A stretch of 64,000 nt of DNA from assembly GCF_000091305.1 (NCBI RefSeq), contig NC_013929.1:6014001-6078000 (forward strand), in the 5' to 3' direction. Below the pieces are notes generated by a model, which was given only the letters and a program-made list of their open reading frames with translations, had not been told where the DNA came from and did no database searches. Shown piece after piece: positions 14,467 to 24,211 of this stretch (position 1 is the stretch's first letter; each line of letters starts with the position of its first letter). The stretch comes from Streptomyces scabiei 87.22 (lineage in GTDB: Bacteria > Actinomycetota > Actinomycetes > Streptomycetales > Streptomycetaceae). A program made the translations under genes and the position numbers.

Positions 14467-15255
14467 GTGACATCGGCTGTGACCATCACCAGGCACGGGG
14501 GTACTGGAGGGACTACGGCCGTTGCCGCGCGGGCGCGGCAGGTCGTCAAGGCGTACGGGTCCGGGGAGACCCGCGTCGTCGCCCTCGACCACGTGGACGT
14601 GGACATCGCGCGGGGCCGGTTCACCGCGATCATGGGCCCCTCGGGGTCCGGCAAGTCCACCCTCATGCACTGCCTCGCCGGACTCGACACCGTGTCGTCG
14701 GGTCAGATCTACCTCGACGACACCGAGATCACCGGACTCAAGGACAAGAAGCTCACGCAGCTGCGCCGGGACCGGATCGGGTTCATCTTCCAGGCGTTCA
14801 ACCTGCTGCCCACGCTGAACGCGATCGAGAACATCACGCTCCCGATGGACATCGCGGGGCGCAAGCCGAACAAGGAGTGGCTGGGCCGGGTCGTCGACAC
14901 CGTCGGCCTGAGCGACCGGCTCAAGCACCGGCCCACCCAGCTCTCCGGCGGCCAGCAGCAGCGCGTCGCCGTGGCCCGGGCGCTGGCCGCCCGGCCGGAG
15001 ATCATCTTCGGCGACGAGCCGACCGGCAACCTGGACTCCCGGGCCGGCGCCGAGGTCCTGGGCTTCCTGCGCAGGTCGGTCGACGAACTGGGCCAGACCA
15101 TCGTGATGGTCACCCACGACCCGGTGGCCGCCTCGTACGCGGACCGCGTGCTGTACCTGGCGGACGGCCGCATCGTCGACGAGATGCTCAAGCCGACCGC
15201 CGACACCGTGCTGGACCGGATGAAGGACTTCGACGCCCGGGGGCGTACCTCATGA
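14467..15255 (+). CDS. ABC transporter ATP-binding protein, MacB/LolD type (pair A)
   Basis: 262 residues. Walker A GPSGSGKST at 57-65, Q-loop FQAFNLLP at 109-116, signature LSGGQQQR at 159-166 and Walker B IIFGDEPTG at 179-187, with the H-loop histidine near 220. The sequence belongs to the MacB/LolD class, which powers mechanotransmission through FtsX-like permeases rather than classical import. AGGAGA lies 8 bases before GTG 14467. Its stop overlaps the permease start by 4 bases. It is closely similar to the ATPase at 45629-46399. Confidence 0.96.
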   Translation: MTSAVTITRHGGTGGTTAVAARARQVVKAYGSGETRVVALDHVDVDIARGRFTAIMGPSGSGKSTLMHCLAGLDTVSSGQIYLDDTEITGLKDKKLTQLRRDRIGFIFQAFNLLPTLNAIENITLPMDIAGRKPNKEWLGRVVDTVGLSDRLKHRPTQLSGGQQQRVAVARALAARPEIIFGDEPTGNLDSRAGAEVLGFLRRSVDELGQTIVMVTHDPVAASYADRVLYLADGRIVDEMLKPTADTVLDRMKDFDARGRTS

Positions 15256-17831
15256 CCGTCATGAAGACCTCGCTGCGCAACTTCTTCGCGCACAAGGGGC
15301 GGATGGCGCTCTCGGCCATCGCGGTCATGCTGTCGGTGGCGTTCGTGACGGGGACCCTGGTCTTCACCGACACGATGGGCACCACGTTCGACAAGCTGTT
15401 CGCGGCCACCTCCTCCGACGTCACGGTCAGCGCCAAGGGCGCCTCGGACAGCGGTGAGACACAGTCCGACACCGGCAAGCCACCGGTCATGCCCGCCTCC
15501 GTCGTCGACAAGGTGGGCGGCGCGGACGGCGTGAAGTCGGCCGAGGGGACCGTCTTCTCAACCTCGGTCACGGTCGTCGACGCCGACAAGGACAGCCTCT
15601 CGCCCACCAGCGGCGCCCCGACCATCGTCGGCAACTGGAACGCCAACGACGCCCGCACCATGAAGATCTCCTCCGGCGACGCGCCCCGCGGCCCGGACCA
15701 GATCATGGTCGACGCGGACACCGCCGACAAGCACGACCTGAAGCTCGGCGACGGGATCGGCGTGATCAGCGCCGTCGGTACGCACGAGGCGAAGATCTCC
15801 GGCATCGCCGACTTCCAGGTCACCAACCCGGGCGCCGCGATCTTCTACCTCGACACCGCCACCGCGCAGAAGACCCTCGTCGGCGAGACCGGTGTCTACA
15901 CCAACGTCAACATCACCGCCGCCGCCGGCTTCACGGACGCGCAGGTGAAGAAGAACGTCTCCGCCGAACTGGGCGGCGGCTACAAGGTGCAGACCGCCAA
16001 GGAGGTCGCGGACGCCAACGCCAAGGACGTCGGCGAGTTCATGGGCGTGATGAAGTACGCCATGCTCGGCTTCGCCGGGATCGCCTTCCTCGTCGGCATC
16101 TTCCTCATCATCAACACCTTCTCGATGCTGGTCGCCCAGCGCACCCGCGAGATCGGCCTCATGCGGGCCATCGGCTCCAGCCGCGGCCAGGTCAACCGGT
16201 CGGTGCTCGTCGAGGCGCTGCTCCTGGGCGTGTTCGGCTCGGTCCTCGGTGTCGCCGGCGGTGTCGGCCTCGCCATCGGGCTGATGAAGCTGATGAGCGC
16301 CACCGGCATGAACCTGTCCACCGACGACCTCACCATCGCCTGGACCACCCCGGCCGTCGGCCTGCTCCTGGGCATCGTCGTCACCGTCCTCGCCGCCTAC
16401 GTGCCCGCCCGGCGCGCAGGCAAGGTCTCCCCGATGGCCGCCCTGCGCGACGCCGGAGCCCCGCTGGACGCCAAGGCCGGCCTCGTCCGGGCCGTGATCG
16501 GACTCCTGCTGACCGGCGCCGGCGGCTACTGCCTCTACCTGGCCTCCGCCGCCGACAAGGCGAGCGAGGGTTCGATGTGGCTCGGCGGCGGGGTCGTCCT
16601 GTCCCTCATCGGCTTCGTCGTCATCGGCCCGCTGCTGGCCGGCGCGGTGGTGCGGGTGCTGGGCGCGGTCGTCCTGCGGGCCTTCGGACCCGTAGGCCGG
16701 ATGGCCGAGCGCAACGCACTGCGCAACCCCCGCCGCACGGGGGCCACCGGCGCCGCCCTGATGATCGGCCTCGCCCTGGTCGCCTGTCTGTCGGTCGTCG
16801 GCTCCTCCATGGTCGCCTCGGCCACCGAGCAGCTCGACAAGACGGTCGGCACGGACTTCATCATCCAGTCCGACACCGGCCAGCTGATCACCCCGCAGGC
16901 CGTCGAGGCGGCGCGCTCCGCGAAGGGCATCGAGAGCCTCACCGAGTACAAGTGGACCCAGGCCGACTTCACCACCCCCGACGGCAAGACGCTCAAGGAC
17001 ACGGCGATCACCGCCGCCGACCCGAGCTACGCCACCGACCTCGCCACCGAGGTCGTCGCGGGCAAGCTGCCGGACGCCTACAAGCGCGACTCGATGTCCG
17101 TCCACGAGAAGTTCGCGAAGGACCACGACATCGAGCTCGGCTCGAAGATCGCCGTCGCCTTCAAGGACGGCCGCACGGCCGACCTGACCGTGCGCGCGAT
17201 CACCAGCAGCGACGTCGTCATCGACGCCGGGGCCATGTACACCTCCATCGACACGATGGCCAGGTACGTGCCGGCCGACAGGATGCCCCTCGACCAGCTG
17301 CTCTTCGCCTCGGCGAAGGAGGGCCAGGACGCGGCCGCGTACACGTCCCTCAAGGACGCGCTGCACGACTACCCGCAGTACGAGGTCCGCGACCAGACGG
17401 ACTACAAGGAGGCCCTGAAGGGCCAGATCGACCAGCTCCTGAACATGATCTACGGCCTGCTCGCCCTGGCGATCATCGTCGCGATCCTGGGCGTGGTGAA
17501 CACGCTGGCCCTGTCGGTGGTCGAGCGGACGCGCGAGATCGGCCTGATGCGGGCGATCGGCCTCTCCCGCCGCCAGCTGCGCCGCATGATCCGCCTGGAG
17601 TCGGTCGTCATCGCCCTCTTCGGCGCGCTCCTCGGCCTGGGGCTGGGCATGGGCTGGGGCGCCACCGCGCAGCAGCTCCTCGCCCTGGAGGGCCTGAACG
17701 TTCTCGACATCCCGTGGCCGACGATCATCGGGGTCTTCATCGGCTCGGCCTTCGTGGGCCTGTTCGCCGCGCTGGTCCCGGCGTTCCGGGCGGGCCGCAT
17801 GAACGTGCTGAACGCGATCGCCACCGAATAG
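15252..17831 (+). CDS. FtsX-like ABC permease, MacB type (pair A)
   Basis: 859 residues. An N-terminal helix at about 15-35 (SAIAVMLSVAFVTGTLVF) is followed by a large extracytoplasmic domain. A first FtsX block of three helices at about 270-390 contains RTREIGLMRAIGSSRGQV. A central hydrophobic pair, a second extracytoplasmic domain and a second FtsX block at about 735-855 follow, the last containing ERTREIGLMRAIGLSRRQL. Two fused FtsX units are typical of actinobacterial members. Roles in the family include peptide or lipid extrusion and antimicrobial resistance; the substrate is unknown. ATG 15252 overlaps the ATPase stop; ATG 15261 is an alternative. Confidence 0.93.
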   Translation: MTVMKTSLRNFFAHKGRMALSAIAVMLSVAFVTGTLVFTDTMGTTFDKLFAATSSDVTVSAKGASDSGETQSDTGKPPVMPASVVDKVGGADGVKSAEGTVFSTSVTVVDADKDSLSPTSGAPTIVGNWNANDARTMKISSGDAPRGPDQIMVDADTADKHDLKLGDGIGVISAVGTHEAKISGIADFQVTNPGAAIFYLDTATAQKTLVGETGVYTNVNITAAAGFTDAQVKKNVSAELGGGYKVQTAKEVADANAKDVGEFMGVMKYAMLGFAGIAFLVGIFLIINTFSMLVAQRTREIGLMRAIGSSRGQVNRSVLVEALLLGVFGSVLGVAGGVGLAIGLMKLMSATGMNLSTDDLTIAWTTPAVGLLLGIVVTVLAAYVPARRAGKVSPMAALRDAGAPLDAKAGLVRAVIGLLLTGAGGYCLYLASAADKASEGSMWLGGGVVLSLIGFVVIGPLLAGAVVRVLGAVVLRAFGPVGRMAERNALRNPRRTGATGAALMIGLALVACLSVVGSSMVASATEQLDKTVGTDFIIQSDTGQLITPQAVEAARSAKGIESLTEYKWTQADFTTPDGKTLKDTAITAADPSYATDLATEVVAGKLPDAYKRDSMSVHEKFAKDHDIELGSKIAVAFKDGRTADLTVRAITSSDVVIDAGAMYTSIDTMARYVPADRMPLDQLLFASAKEGQDAAAYTSLKDALHDYPQYEVRDQTDYKEALKGQIDQLLNMIYGLLALAIIVAILGVVNTLALSVVERTREIGLMRAIGLSRRQLRRMIRLESVVIALFGALLGLGLGMGWGATAQQLLALEGLNVLDIPWPTIIGVFIGSAFVGLFAALVPAFRAGRMNVLNAIATE

Positions 17832-17883
17832 CCACCGGGCACGGGGGCCCGGGGAACGGGGGAACGGGGGAAACCGGGGGAGG

Positions 17884-17921
17884 GCCCGGCGTCCGGAGGC
17901 GAAGGCTTCCGGGCGCCGGGC
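17884..17921. terminator. bidirectional hairpin between ABC permease A and the DUF2079 gene
   Basis: GCCCGGCGTCCGGA (17884-17897) pairs with TCCGGGCGCCGGGC (17908-17921), 14 bp with one G-T pair, between two convergent genes. Confidence 0.7.
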
Positions 17922-17931
17922 TCCGCCCGTT

Positions 17932-19392
17932 CTAGGAGGCCCCTCGCTCGGGGGACGTGCGCTTCAGCAGGACGAAGCCCTGGATGACGCCCCGCAGCAC
18001 ATACGTGTCACGGGGGTGGAGCTGACGGGCGTACGCGGGGACGTCCTTCACCCAGCCGGTGCGGTTGTTGAAGGCGATGTAGTCGGGCGCGAGGCCCCCG
18101 GTCCGGCCGATCCAGAAGACGCGGCAGCGGGAGGTGAGCCGGCTGATGGGGCCGATGTTGACCTCGACGGTGGCTCCGTCGGGGACGGTGCCCAGCAGCT
18201 TCTCCACGGCCCCGACCTCGGCCGGGACACGATAGGCGGACCCCTCGGTGAGGGTGCCCAGGGGCAGCGAGGGCGTCAGCGCGACGGAGGCCGCGAGGAC
18301 GGCGGCGGGCAGATGCAGGGCGTACGAGCGCAGCCACGGGCGGAGGCTGCGACGGGCGCCGGGCAGCGCGTCGACGAGCGCGAGGAAGAGCATCGGCATC
18401 AGGACGGCGCTGTAGTGCCAGGCCGTGCCCCAGTAGTTGTGGTCGGAGGCGACGAACCGCCAGCCCACGGTGGGCAGGACGGCGAGGACGAGCGGGGAGC
18501 GCAGGGCGAGCAGCCCGCTGGTCGGGATCAGCAGCCACAGGACCGTACGGAGCTTGACGTCCAGGCCGTCGAGCGGGCCCCCGCCGCCGACCTTCGCCAG
18601 GTAGTCGGAGGAGCCGGCGGTGTTGAAGGCCGGGATGAGCACGGTGAACGCGAGCAGGGTGGCGAGCGCGCCGAACACCGCGACCGCGAGGGCGTACGGC
18701 ACCACCCGGGGCGCGCCGTGGCGCCGGGCCCGGAGCGCGACGACGGCCGCGACGACCGCCAGCGTCAGCCCCTGGTCCTCCTTGACCAGGACCAGCGGGA
18801 GCCCCCAGAGCAGCGCGGCGCGCCACCGCCGGGCGAGCAGCGCCTCCAGGGAGAAGGCGATCAGCGGCACCGCGAAACAGATCTCGTGGAAGTCGAAGTC
18901 CACGGCGTTCTGCAGCCCCCACGACAGCCCGTACGCCACCCCCAGGGCGAGTCCGCGCGCCCGCCCCAGCGCCCGGGTGGCCGCCCGGGTCACCGGCACC
19001 GCCGACAGCGCGAACAGCGCCGCCTGCGCGACCAGCAGCGTCACGGACGTGGGGAACAGCCGGTAGAACGGCGCGAGCAGCATGGTGACCGGGCTGAAGT
19101 GGTCCCCGAGCACGTTGTACCCGGGCCCCTTCAGCTCGGCGATCGGCGCCTGGAAGTGCGCGTACGCCCGCACGGTCTGCTCGTAGATGCCCAGGTCGTA
19201 CGAACGGGTCCCCATCCGCAGGTACCGCCCGACCGACACCGTCGCGTACGCCGCGAACAACAGGAACGCGAGCAGGTACGGCTCCCGGCCCGCGAGGGAG
19301 AGGCGCCGGCCACGGGGCGGGGCCACCGCCGCGACCGGCCCCGGTATGAGCGCCGGACCCGACGACTCCGTGGACGGGGCGCTCGATGCCAT
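17932..19392 (-). CDS. DUF2079 polytopic membrane protein
   Basis: 486 residues with about ten hydrophobic helices. The conserved DUF2079 start SYDLGIYEQTVRAYA and the segment GDHFSPVTMLLAPFYRLFP are clear. The family resembles GT-C glycosyltransferases in topology, with an acidic/His motif (DFDFHE here) in the loops. An enzymatic role in transferring a sugar from a lipid carrier is plausible but unproven. Start is ATG 19392. The upstream neighbour mfd is divergent. I see nothing that defines a substrate. Confidence 0.8.
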   Translation of the reverse strand: MASSAPSTESSGPALIPGPVAAVAPPRGRRLSLAGREPYLLAFLLFAAYATVSVGRYLRMGTRSYDLGIYEQTVRAYAHFQAPIAELKGPGYNVLGDHFSPVTMLLAPFYRLFPTSVTLLVAQAALFALSAVPVTRAATRALGRARGLALGVAYGLSWGLQNAVDFDFHEICFAVPLIAFSLEALLARRWRAALLWGLPLVLVKEDQGLTLAVVAAVVALRARRHGAPRVVPYALAVAVFGALATLLAFTVLIPAFNTAGSSDYLAKVGGGGPLDGLDVKLRTVLWLLIPTSGLLALRSPLVLAVLPTVGWRFVASDHNYWGTAWHYSAVLMPMLFLALVDALPGARRSLRPWLRSYALHLPAAVLAASVALTPSLPLGTLTEGSAYRVPAEVGAVEKLLGTVPDGATVEVNIGPISRLTSRCRVFWIGRTGGLAPDYIAFNNRTGWVKDVPAYARQLHPRDTYVLRGVIQGFVLLKRTSPERGAS

Positions 19393-19435
19393 GGGTGCTC
19401 ACGTTCGACAGGGGACAGGGGCGCCCATAGAGACT

Positions 19436-19506
19436 AGGCGCCCCTGGAAAGCAGTGGGCGCAGCCCCTGCTTTCCAGGGGCGCGGGGAACTGCGCGACCA
19501 GCCCCC
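19436..19506. repeat. dispersed palindromic element, copy B (truncated left arm)
   Basis: The right arm (19470-19506) is intact and contains AGGGGCGCGGGGAACTGCGC. The left arm keeps only GGCGCCCCTGGAAAGC, so the element has lost its outer left half compared with the other three copies. Confidence 0.8.
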
Positions 19507-19548
19507 ACCGGGCGGACGTCTGGGGGTCGAAGGGGCGCAGCCCCGCGT

Positions 19549-19589
19549 GGGGGCACCTCCCGCTCGAGCGAAGTCGAGAGTGGGGGAGG
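19549..19589. repeat. second type of intergenic repeat with a CTCGA/TCGAG core
   Basis: A GGGGGCACCTCCCG arm, a core CTCGA-gcgaag-TCGAG (19563-19578) and AGTGGGGGAGG. I recognise this as a common short intergenic repeat of Streptomyces; that recognition is from memory. Confidence 0.5.
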
Positions 19590-19784
19590 GACGGGCAGGG
19601 GCGGCGGGGGCGAGGAAAAGTCGTCCGCGGCCCCCGCACCACCCGTCGTACCCTGGACACCCCCGGCCCGTCACACGAGTCCGGGCGTTCGTGTTGCCCC
19701 TCACCAGTTGCCCTCACCTGTTGCCCCGCAGCATTTGCCCCACCAGACCCCACCTCTTGCCCACCCGGACGGGAAACGCCCCGA

Positions 19785-22700
19785 ATGAGCCTCCACGGCC
19801 TGCTAGACGCCGTAGTCAAGGACGCCCCCCTCGCGGAAGCGATCAGGGCGGCATCCGACGGACACCGCTCCCACATCGACCTGGTGGGCCCCCCGGCGGC
19901 CCGCCCCTTCGCCGTGGCCGCCCTCGCGCGGGACGCCGGCCGCCCCGTCCTCGCCGTGACGGCGACGGGCCGTGAGGCCGAGGACCTGGCGGCGGCCCTG
20001 CGCTCGCTGCTGCCCCCGGACGGCGTGGTGGAGTACCCCGCCTGGGAGACGCTTCCGCACGAGCGCCTCAGCCCGCGCAGCGACACCGTCGGCCGCCGTC
20101 TCGCCGTCCTGCGCCGCCTGACCCATCCGCGCCCGGACGACCCGGAGACCGGCCCCGTCTCGGTCGTCGTCGCTCCCGTCCGCTCGGTGCTCCAGCCGCA
20201 GGTCAAGGGCCTGGGCGACCTGGAGCCGGTCGCCCTGCGCACGGGCGGGACGGCCGACCTGAACCGTACGGTCGAGGCCCTGGCGGCAGCCGCGTACGCG
20301 CGCGTCGAGCTGGTCGAGAAGCGCGGCGAGTTCGCCGTGCGCGGCGGCATCCTGGACGTCTTCCCGCCGACCGAGGAGCACCCCCTGCGGGTGGAGTTCT
20401 GGGGCGACGACGTCGAGGAGATCCGGTACTTCAAGGTCGCCGACCAGAGATCGCTGGAGGTCGCCGAGCACGGCCTGTGGGCGCCGCCCTGCCGTGAGCT
20501 GCTCCTCACGGACGACGTGCGCGCCCGCGCCCGTGCCCTCGCCGAACGCCACCCCGAGCTGGCCGAACTCCTCGACAAGATCGCCGAGGGGATCGCCGTC
20601 GAGGGCATGGAATCCCTCGCCCCGGTCCTCGTCGACGACATGGAACTGCTGATCGACGTCCTGCCGAAGGGCGCGATGGCGATCGTGTGCGACCCGGAGC
20701 GGGTGCGGACGCGGGCGGCGGACCTGGTGGCCACCTCGCAGGAGTTCCTGCAGGCGTCCTGGGCGGCGACCGCCGGGGGCGGCGAGGCGCCGATCGACGT
20801 CGGCGCGGCCTCCCTGCGGTCCATCGCGGACGTCCGCGACCGGGCCCGTGAGCTGGACATGATGTGGTGGTCGGTGTCGCCGTTCGCGGCCGACGAGGAG
20901 CTGGACTCCGACACCCTCAAGCTCGGGATGCACGCCCCCGAGACGTACCGGGGGGACACGGCCAAGGCCCTCGCCGACACCAAGGGCTGGCTCGCCGACG
21001 GCTGGCGCACGGTCTTCGTGACCGAGGCGCACGGCCCGGCCGCCCGCACGGTCGAGGTGCTCGGCGGCGAGGGCGTCCCGGCCCGGCTGGAGGCCGAGCT
21101 GGGGGAGATCGCCCCCTCGGTCGTGCACGTGGCGTGCGGCTCGATCGACTACGGCTTCGTCGACCCCGCCCTGAAGCTCGCGGTCCTCACCGAGACCGAC
21201 CTGTCCGGGCAGAAGGCGGCCGGCAAGGACGGCGCCCGGATGCCCGCCCGCCGCCGCAAGACCATCGACCCGCTCACGCTGGAGGCGGGCGACTACATCG
21301 TGCACGAGCAGCACGGTGTCGGCCGCTACATCGAGATGGTCCAGCGGACCGTGCAGGGCGCGACCCGCGAGTACCTGGTCGTCGAGTACGCGCCCGCCAA
21401 GCGCGGCCAGCCCGGCGACCGCCTCTACATCCCCACCGACCAGCTGGAGCAGATCACCAAGTACGTCGGTGGCGAGGCGCCGACCCTGCACCGCCTCGGC
21501 GGCGCCGACTGGACGAAGACGAAGGCGCGCGCGAAGAAGGCGGTCAAGGAGATCGCCGCCGACCTCATCAAGCTGTACTCCGCACGGATGGCGGCGCCCG
21601 GTCACGCGTTCGGGGCGGACACCCCGTGGCAGCGTGAACTGGAGGACGCCTTCCCGTACGCGGAGACCCCCGACCAGCTGACGACGATCGCCGAGGTCAA
21701 GGAGGACATGGAGAAGACGGTCCCCATGGACCGCCTGATCTGCGGCGACGTCGGCTACGGCAAGACGGAGATCGCGGTCCGGGCCGCCTTCAAGGCCGTC
21801 CAGGACGGCAAACAGGTCGCCGTGCTCGTGCCGACGACCCTGCTGGTGCAGCAGCACTTCGGCACCTTCAGCGAGCGGTACTCGCAGTTCCCGGTGAACG
21901 TCCGGGCCCTGTCCCGCTTCCAGACGGACACCGAGGCCAAGGGCACCCTGGAGGGGCTGCGCGAGGGCGCGGTCGACATCGTCATCGGCACCCACCGCCT
22001 GTTCTCCTCCGAGACGAAGTTCAAGGACCTCGGTCTGGTCATCGTCGACGAGGAGCAGCGGTTCGGCGTCGAGCACAAGGAGCAGCTGAAGAAGCTGCGC
22101 GCGAACGTGGACGTGCTGACGATGTCCGCGACCCCGATCCCGCGCACCCTGGAGATGGCGGTCACCGGCATCCGCGAGATGTCGACGATCACCACGCCCC
22201 CGGAGGAGCGCCACCCGGTCCTGACCTTCGTCGGCCCGTACGAGGAGAAGCAGATCGGCGCGGCGATCCGCCGTGAACTCCTGCGCGAGGGCCAGGTCTT
22301 CTACATCCACAACCGGGTCGAGTCCATCGACCGCGCGGCCTCCCGGCTGCGGGAGATCGTCCCCGAGGCGCGGATCGCGACGGCCCACGGACAGATGTCG
22401 GAGCAGGCGCTGGAGCAGGTCGTCGTCGACTTCTGGGAGAAGAAGTTCGACGTCCTCGTCTCCACGACGATCGTGGAGTCGGGCATCGACATCTCCAACG
22501 CGAACACGCTGATCGTGGAGCGGGGGGACACCTTCGGCCTGTCGCAGCTGCACCAGCTGCGCGGCCGGGTCGGCCGGGGCCGTGAGCGCGGCTACGCCTA
22601 CTTCCTCTACCCGCCCGAGAAGCCGCTGACGGAGACCGCGCACGAACGGCTCGCGACCATCGCCCAGCACACGGAGATGGGCGCGGGCATGTACGTGGCG

Positions 22701-23318
22701 ATGAAGGACCTGGAGATCCGCGGCGCGGGCAACCTGCTGGGCGGCGAGCAGTCCGGCCACATCGCGGGGGTCGGCTTCGACCTGTACGTGCGGATGGTCG
22801 GCGAGGCGGTCGCGGACTACCGGCGCCAGCTGGAGAGCGGCGGCATCGAGGAGGAGCCGCCGCTGGAAGTGAAGATCGAGCTGCCGGTCGACGCGCACGT
22901 CCCGCACGACTACGCGCCTGGCGAGCGGCTGCGGTTGCAGGCGTACCGGGCGATCGCCTCCGTCAACACCGAGGCCGACATCGCCGCGGTGCGCGAGGAA
23001 CTCGTCGACCGGTACGGCAAGTTGCCCGAGCCGGTGGAGAACCTGCTGCTCGTCGCCGGACTGCGCATGCTCGCCCGGGCCTGCGGGGTGGGCGAGATCG
23101 TGCTCCAGGGCACCAACATCCGTTTCGCGCCCGTGGAGTTGCGCGAGTCGCAGGAGCTGCGCCTGAAGCGTCTGTACCCCGGCACGGTCATCAAGCCGGC
23201 CGCCCACCAGGTGCTGGTGCCCCGCCCGAAGACGGCGAAGGTGGGCGGGAAGCCGCTGCTCGGGCGGGATCTGCTGGGGTGGACCGGGGAGTTCCTGGCG
23301 TCGATCCTCGGGTCGTAG
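19785..23318 (+). CDS. mfd: transcription-repair coupling factor
   Basis: 1177 residues, the usual Mfd length. It removes RNA polymerase stalled at DNA lesions and recruits UvrAB. A UvrB-like N-terminal module spans about 1-350. The RNA-polymerase-interacting domain begins near 500 (GDYIVHEQHGVGRYIEM). The RecG-type translocase carries motif I GDVGYGKTE near 654-662, motif II DEEQ at 755-758, and the TRG region with the typical QLHQLRGRVGRGRERGYAY. The TRCF C-terminal domain follows. Only weak ribosome-binding complementarity (GGGAAA) precedes ATG 19785. The gene anchors the conserved actinobacterial block running on to mazG and eno. Confidence 0.98.
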   Translation: MSLHGLLDAVVKDAPLAEAIRAASDGHRSHIDLVGPPAARPFAVAALARDAGRPVLAVTATGREAEDLAAALRSLLPPDGVVEYPAWETLPHERLSPRSDTVGRRLAVLRRLTHPRPDDPETGPVSVVVAPVRSVLQPQVKGLGDLEPVALRTGGTADLNRTVEALAAAAYARVELVEKRGEFAVRGGILDVFPPTEEHPLRVEFWGDDVEEIRYFKVADQRSLEVAEHGLWAPPCRELLLTDDVRARARALAERHPELAELLDKIAEGIAVEGMESLAPVLVDDMELLIDVLPKGAMAIVCDPERVRTRAADLVATSQEFLQASWAATAGGGEAPIDVGAASLRSIADVRDRARELDMMWWSVSPFAADEELDSDTLKLGMHAPETYRGDTAKALADTKGWLADGWRTVFVTEAHGPAARTVEVLGGEGVPARLEAELGEIAPSVVHVACGSIDYGFVDPALKLAVLTETDLSGQKAAGKDGARMPARRRKTIDPLTLEAGDYIVHEQHGVGRYIEMVQRTVQGATREYLVVEYAPAKRGQPGDRLYIPTDQLEQITKYVGGEAPTLHRLGGADWTKTKARAKKAVKEIAADLIKLYSARMAAPGHAFGADTPWQRELEDAFPYAETPDQLTTIAEVKEDMEKTVPMDRLICGDVGYGKTEIAVRAAFKAVQDGKQVAVLVPTTLLVQQHFGTFSERYSQFPVNVRALSRFQTDTEAKGTLEGLREGAVDIVIGTHRLFSSETKFKDLGLVIVDEEQRFGVEHKEQLKKLRANVDVLTMSATPIPRTLEMAVTGIREMSTITTPPEERHPVLTFVGPYEEKQIGAAIRRELLREGQVFYIHNRVESIDRAASRLREIVPEARIATAHGQMSEQALEQVVVDFWEKKFDVLVSTTIVESGIDISNANTLIVERGDTFGLSQLHQLRGRVGRGRERGYAYFLYPPEKPLTETAHERLATIAQHTEMGAGMYVAMKDLEIRGAGNLLGGEQSGHIAGVGFDLYVRMVGEAVADYRRQLESGGIEEEPPLEVKIELPVDAHVPHDYAPGERLRLQAYRAIASVNTEADIAAVREELVDRYGKLPEPVENLLLVAGLRMLARACGVGEIVLQGTNIRFAPVELRESQELRLKRLYPGTVIKPAAHQVLVPRPKTAKVGGKPLLGRDLLGWTGEFLASILGS

Positions 23319-23329
23319 GGGTTCGGTGA

Positions 23330-23360
23330 GGTGGTGGGTGCCCGCCGGGCACCCACCACC
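23330..23360 (+). terminator. terminator after mfd
   Basis: GGTGGTGGGTGCCCG (23330-23344) and CGGGCACCCACCACC (23346-23360) are perfect complements, 15 bp, starting 12 bases after the stop codon. Confidence 0.8.
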
Positions 23361-23455
23361 GGTGCGTCCGGCGACGGTTACGGTGTTGAGCAGGCAGGAC
23401 GGGGAACCCTGAGCGGGACCGCCGAACGGCAACGAACAGAGGGAAGGGGTGTCGC

Positions 23456-24178
23456 GTGGTACGTCTGAGGGGTGGGGTCGCTGTCGTCGCTCTGGTGCTG
23501 GCCGCCGCGACCGGCTGCGAACTGGACGGCACGGGCGGTTCGGCCGGACCGCAGGAGAACCCCGCCGGGGGCGGGGGCGCCGCGTACGCCGCCGCGGAGG
23601 CGCTGACCGTCAAGGGGCGGGCGCCGAAGAACGATTACGACCGCGACGAGTTCGGCAGCGCCTGGGCCGACACGGACTCCAACCGCTGCGACACCCGCGA
23701 CGACATACTCAAACGCGACCTGGACGACGTGAAGTTCCGCGACGGGGACTGCACGGTGGCGTCCGGGATGCTCGACCCCGACCCGTACACGGGGAAGGAC
23801 GTGCCGTACGTGCGGGGCCGCAGCAAGGTCGACGTGGACCACGTGGTGGCCCTCTCCGACGCCTGGCAGAAGGGCGCCCAGAAGTGGGACGACAGCAAGC
23901 GCATAGCCCTGGCCAACGACCCGCTCAACCTGCTCGCGGTCGACTCCGGCACCAACCGGGGCAAGGGCGACGGTGACACGGCCACCTGGCTGCCGCCCAA
24001 CAAGGCGTACCGCTGCACCTATGTGGCCGCCCAGGTCGCCGTGAAGACGAAGTACGGCCTGTGGGTCACCTCCGCCGAACAGGCCGCCATGAAGCGGGTG
24101 CTGCGCACCTGTCCGGAGCAGAAGCTGCCCACCGGCGGCAACCCGACGAAGGCCCCGGCCCGCTTCCACGCGGGCTGA
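23456..24178 (+). CDS. secreted HNH (DUF1524/GmrSD-type) nuclease lipoprotein
   Basis: 240 residues. A lipoprotein signal ends at Cys21 (LAAATGCEL). The HNH signature is VDVDHVVALSDAW, with Asp128-His129, followed by NDPLNLLAVDSGTNRGKGD, which supplies the asparagines of the fold. This is the DUF1524 layout of exported actinobacterial nucleases, so an extracytoplasmic, membrane-anchored DNase is likely (DNA scavenging or turnover during development; inference). AGGGAAGGGG lies shortly before GTG 23456. It stands alone between the mfd terminator and a convergent lipoprotein gene. Confidence 0.88.
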   Translation: MVRLRGGVAVVALVLAAATGCELDGTGGSAGPQENPAGGGGAAYAAAEALTVKGRAPKNDYDRDEFGSAWADTDSNRCDTRDDILKRDLDDVKFRDGDCTVASGMLDPDPYTGKDVPYVRGRSKVDVDHVVALSDAWQKGAQKWDDSKRIALANDPLNLLAVDSGTNRGKGDGDTATWLPPNKAYRCTYVAAQVAVKTKYGLWVTSAEQAAMKRVLRTCPEQKLPTGGNPTKAPARFHAG

Positions 24179-24211
24179 GGCCGTCGGGGTGCCGCCGCGC
24201 GGCGCGGCGGA

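Larger units (their letters stand above)
19393..19784. other. divergent region between the DUF2079 gene and mfd
   Basis: 392 bases holding two repeat elements (19436-19506 and 19549-19589). Beyond them a TACCCT -10-like box near 19650 could serve mfd. Direct echoes of TTGCCC appear between 19690 and 19760. No gene was seen. Confidence 0.5.
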